From NCBI RefSeq assembly GCF_030812915.1, contig NZ_JAUSTQ010000002.1, positions 62,001-126,000 of the forward strand: a stretch of DNA of 64,000 nucleotides. Direction: 5' to 3'. Positions 8,492 to 16,859 of this stretch are shown in pieces. The notes under the pieces are model-generated. The model made no database searches. It was given only the letters and a program-made list of their open reading frames with translations, and was not told where the DNA came from. Numbering within the stretch: position 1 is the stretch's first letter; every line of letters starts with the position of its first letter. The translations under genes and the position numbers were made by a program. This DNA is from Alkalibacillus salilacus (lineage in GTDB: Bacteria > Bacillota > Bacilli > Bacillales > Alkalibacillaceae).

Positions 8492-9865
8492 GTGAACTCA
8501 ATTGAATCTACCATCCAAAAACAAAAAACATTATTTAAAGCTGGTAAAACGATGACCCATACATTTCGTGCCCATCAATTACAACGATTGAGGCAGATGT
8601 TAAAACGCCATGAAACAGATATATACGAAGCTCTTAAACAAGACCTAAATAAATCAAGCTATGAAGTCTTATTAACTGAACTCGGTTATTTATATAATGA
8701 AATTGATGAAACACTACATCATTTACAGAGCTGGATGTCACCAGAGAAGGTTAAGTCCCCCACATCTCATAAAGGGGCCAAAAGCATGATCTACAAACAA
8801 CCTTATGGAGTCAGTTTAATCATCAGCCCATGGAATTATCCACTTCAGTTGGCATTAGCTCCCCTAATTGGAGCAATTGCTGGTGGAAACACAGCGGTCA
8901 TCAAACCATCTGAATTCACTAGTCATACCAGTCAATTATTAGAATCAATGATTCAAGAAACATTTGAAGATCAATATATTACGGTTTTTCAAGGCGAAAA
9001 AGATGTGAGTGAAGCTCTACTAGAACAACCATTTGATTATATTTTCTTTACAGGAAGTACCCAAGTCGGAAAAATCGTCATGGAAAAAGCGAGTAAACAA
9101 CTCATTCCAGTAACTCTAGAATTAGGCGGAAAAAGTCCTGTTATCGTTGATGAGGATGCGAAGATTCAACTGGCAGCTCGCAGGATTGCTTGGGGTAAAT
9201 TCATGAATGCTGGACAAACTTGCGTGGCTCCAGACTATGCACTCGTCCATCGTAACGTGAAAGACCAATTAATCGAAGCACTAAAAACAGAAATCGAAAC
9301 GATGTACTCTGCAAATCCAATTCAAAACGAGGACTATACTAAAATTGTTAACGATCGTCATTTTGAGCGACTCTCAAACTATTTAACAGAAGGTCGTATT
9401 TTGTATGGCGGTCAGAAGGATCAAGCTAGTCACAAGTTTAACCCAACCATTGTCGATGATATTGATTGGCAGTCAAAGGTTATGCAAGATGAAATATTCG
9501 GTCCTATCCTACCCGTTATATCATTTGATTATCTTGAAGAGGTTGTTGATCATGTAGAACAGGCACGAAATCCTCTAGCGCTCTATTATTTCTCTGAGAA
9601 TAGTAAAAAGCAGGATTGGGTAATCAAGAACTTGTCATTTGGTGGCGGGTGTATTAATGATACGATTATGCACTTAGCTAATCCTCACTTACCATTCGGT
9701 GGCGTTGGGACAAGTGGAATTGGAAGTTATCATGGTGTTCATAGTTTTGAAACATTCACACATCACAAAAGTGTTGTGAAACAAACAACTAAATTTGATC
9801 TATCATTCCGCTATCCTCACTCAAAAATTGCTGAAAAAGTCTTTAATAAATTGTTTAATAAATAA
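8492..9865 (+). CDS. Aldehyde dehydrogenase (class 3-like)
   Basis: A 457-residue NAD(P)-dependent aldehyde dehydrogenase. Visible motifs are SPWNYPLQLALAP (cofactor-binding region), FTGSTQVGK (Rossmann loop), ELGGKSP (catalytic Glu) and NAGQTCVAPDY (catalytic Cys). The short length and C-terminal hydrophobic/basic tail resemble class 3 enzymes such as YwdH/AldX, which oxidise medium or long aliphatic aldehydes; the substrate is inferred only. It starts with GTG 3 bases after the rnz stop, with AGGAGG inside the rnz end. It is the last gene of the plus-strand cluster. Confidence 0.9.
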   Translation: MNSIESTIQKQKTLFKAGKTMTHTFRAHQLQRLRQMLKRHETDIYEALKQDLNKSSYEVLLTELGYLYNEIDETLHHLQSWMSPEKVKSPTSHKGAKSMIYKQPYGVSLIISPWNYPLQLALAPLIGAIAGGNTAVIKPSEFTSHTSQLLESMIQETFEDQYITVFQGEKDVSEALLEQPFDYIFFTGSTQVGKIVMEKASKQLIPVTLELGGKSPVIVDEDAKIQLAARRIAWGKFMNAGQTCVAPDYALVHRNVKDQLIEALKTEIETMYSANPIQNEDYTKIVNDRHFERLSNYLTEGRILYGGQKDQASHKFNPTIVDDIDWQSKVMQDEIFGPILPVISFDYLEEVVDHVEQARNPLALYYFSENSKKQDWVIKNLSFGGGCINDTIMHLANPHLPFGGVGTSGIGSYHGVHSFETFTHHKSVVKQTTKFDLSFRYPHSKIAEKVFNKLFNK

Positions 9866-9866
9866 T

Positions 9867-9914
9867 AATAACCACCTCGATCATCAAAAACATCCGATGA
9901 ATGAGGTGGTTATT
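9867..9914. terminator. Bidirectional terminator between aldehyde dehydrogenase and dinB
   Basis: A 12-bp perfect inverted repeat (9867-9878 with 9903-9914, core AATAACCACCTC) is followed by a T run on the plus strand. An inner TCATC/GATGA pairing extends the stem. The right arm overlaps the last codons of dinB, which converges on this point. Confidence 0.85.
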
Positions 9915-11142
9915 TTTTCTTTCTTTCACTTAAAAAATCCTTTTGAAAACTGGTAGAAACAGGCGTTTCTTCTTGGTGATTTAATTTAACGAATGTATCC
10001 TTGCCGAATTTATCTTCTATTTGTTCAATAGCTTTATACAATGGTTCTTTCTCAGCTTCTTGTTCATAGGTGAATAGATCGAGTTGTTTACCTATTTCCT
10101 CTTTATGCGTTAAGTGCTGCACGGTCACACCTAATAACCGTAAAGGTTCTTCTGTCCAGTGTGCATGAAATAAGTCTAGAGCAAGTCGTTCGATATCCGC
10201 TTCAGATTCGACGTAGTCTCTTAGAGCGCGACTACGCGTTATCGTTTTATGATCATGATAGCGAATCATAATTTGAATATTTTCAGCTACAACTTGTTTA
10301 ACTTTCATACGTTCAGCCACTCGACTGCTTAACTGTTTGATCAAGGGATGAATATCAGTTAATTCCGTTGTATCATATGGCAAGGTTTGAGAATTACCGA
10401 TACTTTTAAAGTCATGGATAGCTTCTGGGTCTACTTCTCGCTCATCAATCCCATTAGCTCTCATATGCAATCTTTCACCATTCACGCCTAACAAGTTCTT
10501 AATCGTTAGAACATTCTTATGGGCTAAATCTCCAATCGTTGCCATATCCAGTTGTTTTAGCTTCTCAGCTGTTTTATGGCCTATACCATACATTTCTTCG
10601 ATTGGCATGGGCCAAAGCTTATCCTGTAGTTCTCGTTTTCGTAAAACCGTGATTCCAAGTGGTTTTTTCATATCTGAGGCCATTTTAGCTAGAAATTTAT
10701 TCGGTCCAATCCCAATAGAACAAGGTAAATCCAATTCTGACGTTAATTTCTCTTGAATCCATTCTGCTAACTGAAGAGCCGTTAATTCACCGTCATAACC
10801 CGTAACATCCATATATCCTTCATCAATAGAAATCGGTTGAACATAAGGAGTCACCGATTCTAGGACAGAAAAAATCTGTTTCGATGCTTCACGATACCTT
10901 GGAAAATTCGGTTTTAAGGCAATAAGCTGGGGACATTTCTCATAAGCCTGCCATAAAGGCATCGTCGTTTTAACACCATATGCCCTTGCCTCGTAATTAC
11001 TCGTCACAACGATTCCCTTACGCTTTTCTGGATCACCTGCAATAGCCACAGGTTTCCCTTTGAGATCAGGTTGATAAGCCATCTCAACAGAAGCGTAAAA
11101 ACTATTCATGTCAACGTGGAAGATAACGCGTCCCTTTCCCAC
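9910..11142 (-). CDS. dinB: DNA polymerase IV (Y-family translesion polymerase)
   Basis: The 410-residue protein has the Y-family catalytic motifs HVDMNSFYASVE (Asp11) and SIDEGYMD (Asp107-Glu108). Next come the SIGIGPNKFLAKMASD block, a helix-hairpin-helix region (MYGIGHKTAEKL) and a little-finger domain. Near the C-terminus a QLDLF peptide matches the beta-clamp binding motif. It extends mismatched or damaged templates without proofreading. Position next to the yqjE-like gene matches yqjH (polY1) of B. subtilis. The start is GTG at 11142. Its C-terminal codons overlap the shared terminator. Confidence 0.95.
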   Translation of the reverse strand: MGKGRVIFHVDMNSFYASVEMAYQPDLKGKPVAIAGDPEKRKGIVVTSNYEARAYGVKTTMPLWQAYEKCPQLIALKPNFPRYREASKQIFSVLESVTPYVQPISIDEGYMDVTGYDGELTALQLAEWIQEKLTSELDLPCSIGIGPNKFLAKMASDMKKPLGITVLRKRELQDKLWPMPIEEMYGIGHKTAEKLKQLDMATIGDLAHKNVLTIKNLLGVNGERLHMRANGIDEREVDPEAIHDFKSIGNSQTLPYDTTELTDIHPLIKQLSSRVAERMKVKQVVAENIQIMIRYHDHKTITRSRALRDYVESEADIERLALDLFHAHWTEEPLRLLGVTVQHLTHKEEIGKQLDLFTYEQEAEKEPLYKAIEQIEDKFGKDTFVKLNHQEETPVSTSFQKDFLSERKKK

Positions 11143-11167
11143 TTCCTACACCTTCTTTAAAACAAAA

Positions 11168-11205
11168 ATAATCGAGCGCAAGATTCTAATCCTACACTCG
11201 ATTAT
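11168..11205 (-). terminator. Terminator of the methylmalonyl-CoA operon
   Basis: A 9-bp inverted repeat (11168-11176 with 11197-11205, ATAATCGAG/CTCGATTAT) is followed on the minus strand by a T-rich tract. It lies just downstream of the PepT-like gene. Confidence 0.75.
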
Positions 11206-11213
11206 AACACGTT

Positions 11214-12335
11214 TTATTTAGCTGCCTCTACTGAAATTGCCGTAAGTAATTCAGCAATTTTCACTAATTCTTGCACAGGTATTCGTTCTTCAGTGGTATG
11301 AATATTTTCGTATCCGACACATAAATTGACCGTTGGAATGCCATAACCTGCGATAATATTAGCATCACTTCCGCCACCACTTGATAAAAGCTCGCTGTCA
11401 CGACCGATTTGTTGAGCTGCTTGCTTAACAACTTCAACTACACGTTCGCCATCTTCATGTTTATAACCTGGGTACATATGGCGAACTTCGACTTTTATGG
11501 AACCGCCAACTTCTTCTTCCGCTTGACGACAAGCTTCTTGCATATGTTCGATCTGCTGATCAAGTTTACTCGGCTCTAGTGACCTAGCTTCAGCTAAAAT
11601 ATAGGCTTCGTCACAGACAACATTAGTCGCTTGACCACCTTCAAATCGACCAATATTAGCCGTTGTTTCGTCATCAATTCGACCTAAAGGCATTTTTGAA
11701 ATAGCTTTTGCTGCTAATGTAATCGCTGAAACACCTTCTTCTGGAGCAATACCAGCGTGTGCTTTTTTGCCTTGTGAGGTGATTTCTAATTTAGCTTGGG
11801 ATGGTGCCGCGACGATCATGTTCCCGACTTTCCCGTTAGAGTCAACAGCATAACCATACTTAGCTGTTAGAAGTGAGGAATCAAGAGCACGCGCCCCAAC
11901 TAAACCTGATTCTTCACCAACCGTAATGACAAGTTGGATATCCCCATGCTCTATTTCCTGTTCTTGTAAAGTACGAATCATTTCAATAATAGCGGCTAAT
12001 CCAGCCTTATCATCTGCTCCTAGAATAGTTGTTCCATCCGAGACGATATAACCATCTTCAATTGAAGGGTTAATCCCAACACCCGGTGCAACAGTATCCA
12101 TGTGAGACGTAAAATAAATCGGCTCTGCATTGGAGTTAGTCCCTTTTAATGTGCAAATTAAATTGTTTGCACCATGACCTGTTTGTTCCATCGCTTGATC
12201 TTCTTCTACAAGTAATCCAAGATCGGTAAATTTAGTTTTTAAAGCCTCTGCAATTTTTGCTTCATGTTGTGTTTCTGAATCAATTCGAACGAGTTCGATA
12301 AACTCATCAATTAATCGTTGTTCATTAATCTGCAT
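11214..12335 (-). CDS. yqjE: M20 family peptidase, PepT-like (YqjE)
   Basis: A 373-residue zinc peptidase. Motifs in order are FTSHMDTVAPG (zinc His and catalytic Asp), ILGADDKAGLA (bridging Asp), TVGEESGLVGA (catalytic Glu pair) and, at the end, GGGSDANI and NIHTTEERI (last zinc His). It resembles the tripeptidase T branch, and its length equals B. subtilis YqjE (about 371 residues). The role is presumably peptide or acyl-amino-acid hydrolysis; the substrate is unknown. It is the last gene of the mutase operon, 19 bases after the carboxyltransferase. Confidence 0.88.
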   Translation of the reverse strand: MQINEQRLIDEFIELVRIDSETQHEAKIAEALKTKFTDLGLLVEEDQAMEQTGHGANNLICTLKGTNSNAEPIYFTSHMDTVAPGVGINPSIEDGYIVSDGTTILGADDKAGLAAIIEMIRTLQEQEIEHGDIQLVITVGEESGLVGARALDSSLLTAKYGYAVDSNGKVGNMIVAAPSQAKLEITSQGKKAHAGIAPEEGVSAITLAAKAISKMPLGRIDDETTANIGRFEGGQATNVVCDEAYILAEARSLEPSKLDQQIEHMQEACRQAEEEVGGSIKVEVRHMYPGYKHEDGERVVEVVKQAAQQIGRDSELLSSGGGSDANIIAGYGIPTVNLCVGYENIHTTEERIPVQELVKIAELLTAISVEAAK

Positions 12336-12354
12336 GTTCGTTTACCTCCGACAT

Positions 12355-13902
12355 CTATAATGGAATATTTCCGTGTTTTTTCTTTGGTCTTTCTTCTTTT
12401 TTATGCTGTAGCATTTTAAGTCCTTGTTTTAATTTAATTCTAGTTTCTCTAGGGTCAATCACATCATCAACCATGCCCAAGCCTGCTGCTACATATGGAT
12501 TGGCGAATTTCTCACGATATTCATCAATTTTCTCTTGTCTGACTGCCTCAGGGTCATCGGCTTCTTGAATATCTTTTGCAAAAATAATATTAGCTGCGCC
12601 TTCAGGACCCATGACCGCAATCTCAGCATTTGGCCAAGCAAAAACAAGGTCAGCTCCTATTGATTTACTATTCAAGGCAACATAAGCGCCGCCATACGCT
12701 TTTCGAGTAATAACCGTCATCTTAGGAACCGTTGCTTCAGAATAAGCATATAAGATTTTCGCACCATGACGAATAATTCCACCATGTTCTTGTTTAACTC
12801 CTGGGAAAAATCCTGTAACATCTTCAAAGGTAATAATCGGGATATTATAAGCGTCACACGTTCTAATAAATCTTGATGCCTTATCACTTGAATCAATATC
12901 TAGGCCACCAGCCAAAAACTTCGGTTGATTACAGACTAAACCTACTGATTCACCATTTATTGTCGCAAAACCGACGACGATATTTTTAGCAAAATTAGGA
13001 TGAATCTCAAAGAATGATTCATAATCGACCACTTCTTCTATGACAGAACGGACATCATATGGTCTAATCGCATCAAAAGGGACTAAGTCAGCTAATTCTG
13101 GCCTTAGATCCTCTTTTTCATCATAGGGTTGTAATGGTGTTTTCTCTTGGCTATTTTGAGGTAAATAATGAATCAATTGTTTCACTTGATCCAATGCTTC
13201 TTCTTCACTCTCAGCTTTTAAGTGGGCATTTCCGCTTTGACGGTTATGTACATCAGCACCACCTAGTTCCTCTGATGTAATCTGTTCACCTGTCACTGTT
13301 TCAATTACTTTTGGTCCAGTGATAAACATTTGTGATGTTTTTTCAACCATGATGACAAAGTCGGTGATCGCTGGTGAATAAACAGCTCCTCCTGCTGAAG
13401 GTCCCATAATCACAGAAATTTGTGGGATCACACCGGAAAAAATGGAGTTACGATAAAAGACGTGACCGTAGCCATCTAAAGAAGCTACGCCCTCTTGGAT
13501 TCGAGCCCCACCTGAGTCATTTAAACCGATAAATGGTGTGCCATTTTTAGCAGCTAAATCCATAACAGCTGCAATCTTCTTTCCGTGCATTTCACCCAAA
13601 GCACCGCCATAAACCGTAAAATCTTGCGCAAATAAATAAATCGGCCGATCATTAACGGTTGCATAACCTGTAACAACGCCTTCACCTGGCACTTCTTTTC
13701 CGTCCATACCAAAGTCTGTAACACGATGTTCCATGAATGGATTTAGCTCAACAAAAGATCCTTCATCTACTAGATAATCAATTCGTTCTCGGGCTGTCAT
13801 TTTACCTTTATCACGTTGTTTCTGAATTTTTTCATCGCCGCCACCAAGTTCAACTTTGCGGCGTTTATCATACAATTCATTGATTTTATCAAACATGTCC
13901 AT
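12355..13902 (-). CDS. Acyl-CoA carboxylase carboxyltransferase (propionyl-CoA carboxylase beta type)
   Basis: Started at the ATG at 13902, the product is 515 residues. This start is chosen because AGGAGGGG lies about 6 bases upstream; the longer frame from 13929 would begin inside the epimerase gene. It has both crotonase-like halves of a biotin-dependent carboxyltransferase, including the GARIQEGVASL and MGPSAGGAVYSPA oxyanion-hole glycines and the matching FEDVTGFFPG and RKAYGGAYVALNSK blocks. It would move carboxyl from biotin to propionyl-CoA, giving methylmalonyl-CoA. No biotin carboxylase or carrier gene lies in this operon; accB/accC at 46-48 kb or unlinked genes must serve. It is the YqjD equivalent. 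Confidence 0.92.
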   Translation of the reverse strand: MDMFDKINELYDKRRKVELGGGDEKIQKQRDKGKMTARERIDYLVDEGSFVELNPFMEHRVTDFGMDGKEVPGEGVVTGYATVNDRPIYLFAQDFTVYGGALGEMHGKKIAAVMDLAAKNGTPFIGLNDSGGARIQEGVASLDGYGHVFYRNSIFSGVIPQISVIMGPSAGGAVYSPAITDFVIMVEKTSQMFITGPKVIETVTGEQITSEELGGADVHNRQSGNAHLKAESEEEALDQVKQLIHYLPQNSQEKTPLQPYDEKEDLRPELADLVPFDAIRPYDVRSVIEEVVDYESFFEIHPNFAKNIVVGFATINGESVGLVCNQPKFLAGGLDIDSSDKASRFIRTCDAYNIPIITFEDVTGFFPGVKQEHGGIIRHGAKILYAYSEATVPKMTVITRKAYGGAYVALNSKSIGADLVFAWPNAEIAVMGPEGAANIIFAKDIQEADDPEAVRQEKIDEYREKFANPYVAAGLGMVDDVIDPRETRIKLKQGLKMLQHKKEERPKKKHGNIPL

Positions 13903-13913
13903 AAGCGCCCCTC

Positions 13914-14312
13914 CTATTTTTGCTGACATAATTCAAATAAGACACCATTCGCTGCTTTTGGATGAAGAAAAGCAACTTGACTATCGTGAGCACCTGTTTT
14001 AGGCTTTTCATGAATAAGGGGTATCCCTTCTGATTTTAAATGATTTAAACGCTTTTGAACATCATCAACATCAAATGCTATGTGATGAATACCTTCACCT
14101 TTCTTCTCAATATATTTCGCAATTGGTGACTCTTCACTCAACGGTTCGAGTAATTCAATCGCACTTTCTCCTATTTTGAAAAAAGCAACATGTACTTGTT
14201 CACTGTTCACTTGCTCTTTTCCTTCAAAAGTCAATCCTAATTGATCACGATAAAACGGAATCATTTCATCAAGTGACTTAACGGCAATGCCAATATGTGC
14301 GATCTTATTCAT
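13914..14312 (-). CDS. mce: Methylmalonyl-CoA epimerase
   Basis: A 132-residue glyoxalase-fold protein beginning KIAHIGIAVKSLDE, with HIAFDVDD and a terminal VLFELCQ that provide the metal-ligand His and Glu. It interconverts (S)- and (R)-methylmalonyl-CoA between the carboxylase and the mutase. ATG at 14312 is preferred: AGAGGTGA lies about 5 bases upstream, whereas the GTG at 14321 is closer to that site. It overlaps the B12-binding subunit gene by 8 bases, which suggests translational coupling. It corresponds to B. subtilis YqjC. Confidence 0.92.
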   Translation of the reverse strand: MNKIAHIGIAVKSLDEMIPFYRDQLGLTFEGKEQVNSEQVHVAFFKIGESAIELLEPLSEESPIAKYIEKKGEGIHHIAFDVDDVQKRLNHLKSEGIPLIHEKPKTGAHDSQVAFLHPKAANGVLFELCQQK

Positions 14313-14712
14313 TATCTTCACCTCTTACAGTTGATTTGATGAAATCGACTGTTTCTGTCGTAGGTGTGCCAGGTGTAAATACTTTTTGAACACCTTGTTC
14401 TTCTAGATAAGCAATATCCTCATCAGGAATAACGCCTCCACCAATAACTGGAATATCCTCTGCATTTCTTTCCTTTAAGGCTTCAACAACCCTTGGAAAC
14501 AATGTTTTATGGCCGCCAGATAGTGATGACAAACCAACAACATCAACATCTTCTTGTATAGCGGCCTGAGCAATTTGAGCAGGTGATTGTCTTAACCCCG
14601 TATAAATCACTTCTATACCATGATCGCGTAAGGCTTGTGCGATGACAAGTGCCCCTCGATCATGACCATCAAGTCCTGGTTTTGCAATTAGCACTCTAAT
14701 CTTTCGATCCAT
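14305..14712 (-). CDS. Methylmalonyl-CoA mutase, cobalamin-binding small subunit
   Basis: A 135-residue stand-alone B12-binding domain. The base-off cobalamin motif DxHxxG is seen as D15-G-H17-D-R-G20, followed by GLSSLSGGH and VIGGGVIPDED, which line the nucleotide tail. It supplies adenosylcobalamin to the catalytic subunit encoded directly upstream. In many bacteria this domain is fused to the C-terminus of the mutase; here it is a separate gene, as in archaea and some Bacillaceae. The gap to the large-subunit gene is 17 bases. Confidence 0.93.
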   Translation of the reverse strand: MDRKIRVLIAKPGLDGHDRGALVIAQALRDHGIEVIYTGLRQSPAQIAQAAIQEDVDVVGLSSLSGGHKTLFPRVVEALKERNAEDIPVIGGGVIPDEDIAYLEEQGVQKVFTPGTPTTETVDFIKSTVRGEDNE

Positions 14713-14729
14713 TTCAACCTCTCCCCCTA

Positions 14730-16388
14730 TTATACACCTGTATATTCACCGAATTCATCTCGTAATGTATGGCAGATCTCGCCAACTGTTGCATATGCCT
14801 TCACACATTCTAAAATATAAGGCATAACATTAATGGATTCATCTTGAGCAGCTTGTTTTAAGTCATTCAGTTTAGAATCGACAGTTGATTGATTTCGTTC
14901 TTTTCGAACCTGTTGTGTTTTCTCAACTTGACGTTTTTCTAAAGCGTCATCGACACGCAATAAATCTTCATGTACTTCTTCTTCTAACTGGAATTCATTT
15001 AGACCTACAATAATATCTTCTTTTGATTCAATTTTCTTCTGTGTTTCATAGGCTGTTTGATGGATTTCACGTTGCATATACCCCTCTTCGACCGCTTGAA
15101 CTGCGCCACCCATCTCTTCAATTCGGTCTATATAAGCCATGGCTTCTTTTTCAATCTGATCTGTCATCTCTTCGACATAATAAGAACCAGCAAGTGGGTC
15201 GACAGTATCAGCTACACCGCTTTCATGAGCAATGATTTGTTGAGTTCGAAGCGCAATTCGTGCTGATTCCTCTGTTGGTAAAGCTAACGCTTCATCTCTT
15301 GAATTCGTGTGTAAGCTTTGGGTTCCACCAAGTACAGCTGATAGAGCTTGTAATGCCACTCGTACCACATTATTATCAGGTTGTTGCGCCGTCAGTGTTG
15401 ACCCACCTGTTTGTGTATGGAAGCGCAACCTTAAACTCTTCTCATTTTGAGCTTGGTATTTCTCTTTCATTAATTTGGCCCAAATACGTCTTGCTGCACG
15501 GAATTTAGCAGTCTCTTCAAAGAAATTATTATGTGCGTTAAAGAAAAAGGCTAATCTTGGAGCAAATTGATCAATTTCTAAACCGCTTTCAATTGCCGCG
15601 TCAACATAAGCCATACCGTTCGCTAATGTAAATGCAACCTCTTGTACGGCTGTCGAGCCCGCTTCACGAATATGATATCCTGAGATACTAATCGTATTGA
15701 ATTTCGGCACTTCACTAGCACAATATTCAAATATATTCGTAATTAATCGCATCGATGGTTTCGGCGGATAGATATATGTGCCACGCGCAATGTATTCTTT
15801 TAATATATCATTTTGAATGGTTCCTGTAATCTTTTCTTTCGGGACGCCTTGTTTCTCTGCAACTGCAATATACATACATAATAAAACTGAAGCGGGCGCA
15901 TTGATTGTCATAGATGTACTAACACGGTCTAATGGAATGCCATCTAGTAATGTTTCCATATCTATTAAAGAATCAATGGCGACTCCTACTTTACCCACTT
16001 CTCCTTCTGACATATAATCGTCTGAATCATAGCCTATTTGAGTCGGTAAATCAAAAGCGACGGATAAACCTGTTTGACCTTGATCAAGTAAATAACGGAA
16101 GCGTTCATTCGTTTCTTCAGCGGATCCAAAACCTGCATATTGTCGCATCGTCCAAAAACGGTTACGATACATGGAAGGCTGGATTCCTCTAGTAAACGGA
16201 AATTGTCCAGGAAAACCAATGTGTTCAACATAATCATTTGTTTGCCCTTGTTCATCAGGTAAATATAAACGGTCAATTTCTATGCCAGAATGATTAGTAA
16301 ATTGCTCTTTCCGCTCTGGAAATCGTTCGTTCGTTTTATCCACTGCATCTTTCCAGCGCTCATACTGTTTTCGAAATTGTTCATCCAT
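14730..16388 (-). CDS. Methylmalonyl-CoA mutase, catalytic large subunit
   Basis: A 552-residue TIM-barrel mutase without its own B12 domain. The segment TMRQYAGFG keeps Tyr84 (Tyr89 in the Propionibacterium enzyme) and YPPKPSMR keeps Arg214 (Arg207), while [11 protein letters not shown] holds His239 (His244). Isobutyryl-CoA mutases carry Phe and Gln at the first two positions, so methylmalonyl-CoA is the likely substrate. The reaction gives succinyl-CoA. It is the first gene of the operon mutase large - mutase small - mce - carboxyltransferase - yqjE. A sigma-A-like promoter lies upstream at 16449-16477. No MeaB-type G-protein chaperone gene is adjacent. Confidence 0.93.
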   Translation of the reverse strand: MDEQFRKQYERWKDAVDKTNERFPERKEQFTNHSGIEIDRLYLPDEQGQTNDYVEHIGFPGQFPFTRGIQPSMYRNRFWTMRQYAGFGSAEETNERFRYLLDQGQTGLSVAFDLPTQIGYDSDDYMSEGEVGKVGVAIDSLIDMETLLDGIPLDRVSTSMTINAPASVLLCMYIAVAEKQGVPKEKITGTIQNDILKEYIARGTYIYPPKPSMRLITNIFEYCASEVPKFNTISISGYHIREAGSTAVQEVAFTLANGMAYVDAAIESGLEIDQFAPRLAFFFNAHNNFFEETAKFRAARRIWAKLMKEKYQAQNEKSLRLRFHTQTGGSTLTAQQPDNNVVRVALQALSAVLGGTQSLHTNSRDEALALPTEESARIALRTQQIIAHESGVADTVDPLAGSYYVEEMTDQIEKEAMAYIDRIEEMGGAVQAVEEGYMQREIHQTAYETQKKIESKEDIIVGLNEFQLEEEVHEDLLRVDDALEKRQVEKTQQVRKERNQSTVDSKLNDLKQAAQDESINVMPYILECVKAYATVGEICHTLRDEFGEYTGV

Positions 16389-16448
16389 TCTCCCATCCCC
16401 TTTAATGATCTAGTTTATAATTTTGAGAAAAATTCGTCATCTAACCTT

Positions 16449-16477
16449 ATTGTAAAGGAAAGTTTAGGCTTGTCCAA
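16449..16477 (-). promoter_or_regulatory. Sigma-A promoter for the methylmalonyl-CoA operon
   Basis: On the minus strand TTGGAC (16472-16477), a 17-base spacer and TACAAT (16449-16454) form a near-consensus promoter about 60 bases before the mutase start. Its -35 box overlaps the -35 box of the divergent promoter at 16470-16498. Confidence 0.65.
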
Positions 16478-16498
16478 TCTTCTTTTTTCTTTTACAAT
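16470..16498 (+). promoter_or_regulatory. Sigma-A promoter for the Prli42-like gene
   Basis: TTGTCC (16470-16475), a 17-base spacer and TACAAT (16493-16498) precede the small gene by about 34 bases. It shares its -35 region with the divergent mutase promoter. Confidence 0.65.
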
Positions 16499-16531
16499 AT
16501 GTTTATTAGAGATTTTAAAGGAGGTATAAGT

Positions 16532-16675
16532 GTGTCTAAAAAGCAAAATCAACCTCGCGCTCCTTATGCATCAAATCGACGCAAGAAAAACACATGGACA
16601 ACAATTGTAATCTATCTTATGATTATCGCCATGCTTCTTAGCTCTCTTATGATGGGCGTCAGCATGTTCGTATAA
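16532..16675 (+). CDS. prli42: Prli42-like stressosome-associated miniprotein
   Basis: A 47-residue open frame starting with GTG 7 bases after AAAGGAGG. It has a basic N-terminal half (RRKKN at residues 16-20) and one C-terminal transmembrane segment, IVIYLMIIAMLLSSLMMG, ending in M-F-V. The YLM-x3-M-x-x-S-x-L-x-x-G-x3-F pattern is that of Prli42, which anchors the stressosome to the membrane in Listeria. The known Listeria protein is only about 31 residues, so the N-terminus here is extended by roughly 15. It is a single-gene unit with its own promoter and a terminator 14 bases after the stop. Confidence 0.72.
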   Translation: MSKKQNQPRAPYASNRRKKNTWTTIVIYLMIIAMLLSSLMMGVSMFV

Positions 16676-16688
16676 ATCAATTTCCCAA

Positions 16689-16708
16689 GTCATAGCTATT
16701 GCTATGGC
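16689..16708 (+). terminator. Terminator after the Prli42-like gene
   Basis: An 8-bp stem (GTCATAGC/GCTATGGC with one G-U pair), a 4-base loop and a run of seven or more T follow the gene by 13 bases. Confidence 0.8.
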
Positions 16709-16796
16709 TTTTTTTATTAGCAAGTAGAAAATAAATACGAGCTTATTGAGATAATAATCACAAAATGGACACATATTTTTTAATGGTGTGGTTATT

Positions 16797-16826
16797 TTGT
16801 CTTAGATTCGGGTATGACGATATTAT
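16797..16826 (+). promoter_or_regulatory. Sigma-A promoter for the RND transporter, with adjacent inverted repeat
   Basis: TTGTCT (16797-16802), an 18-base spacer and TATTAT (16821-16826) lie about 34 bases before the ATG at 16860. Directly against the -35 box lies an inverted repeat (16753-16761 with 16788-16796, AATAATCAC/GTGGTTATT), which could bind a regulator. That role is inference. Confidence 0.5.
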
Positions 16827-16859
16827 ATTAAAATATTTTCACATCAAGGAGTTGGAAAC

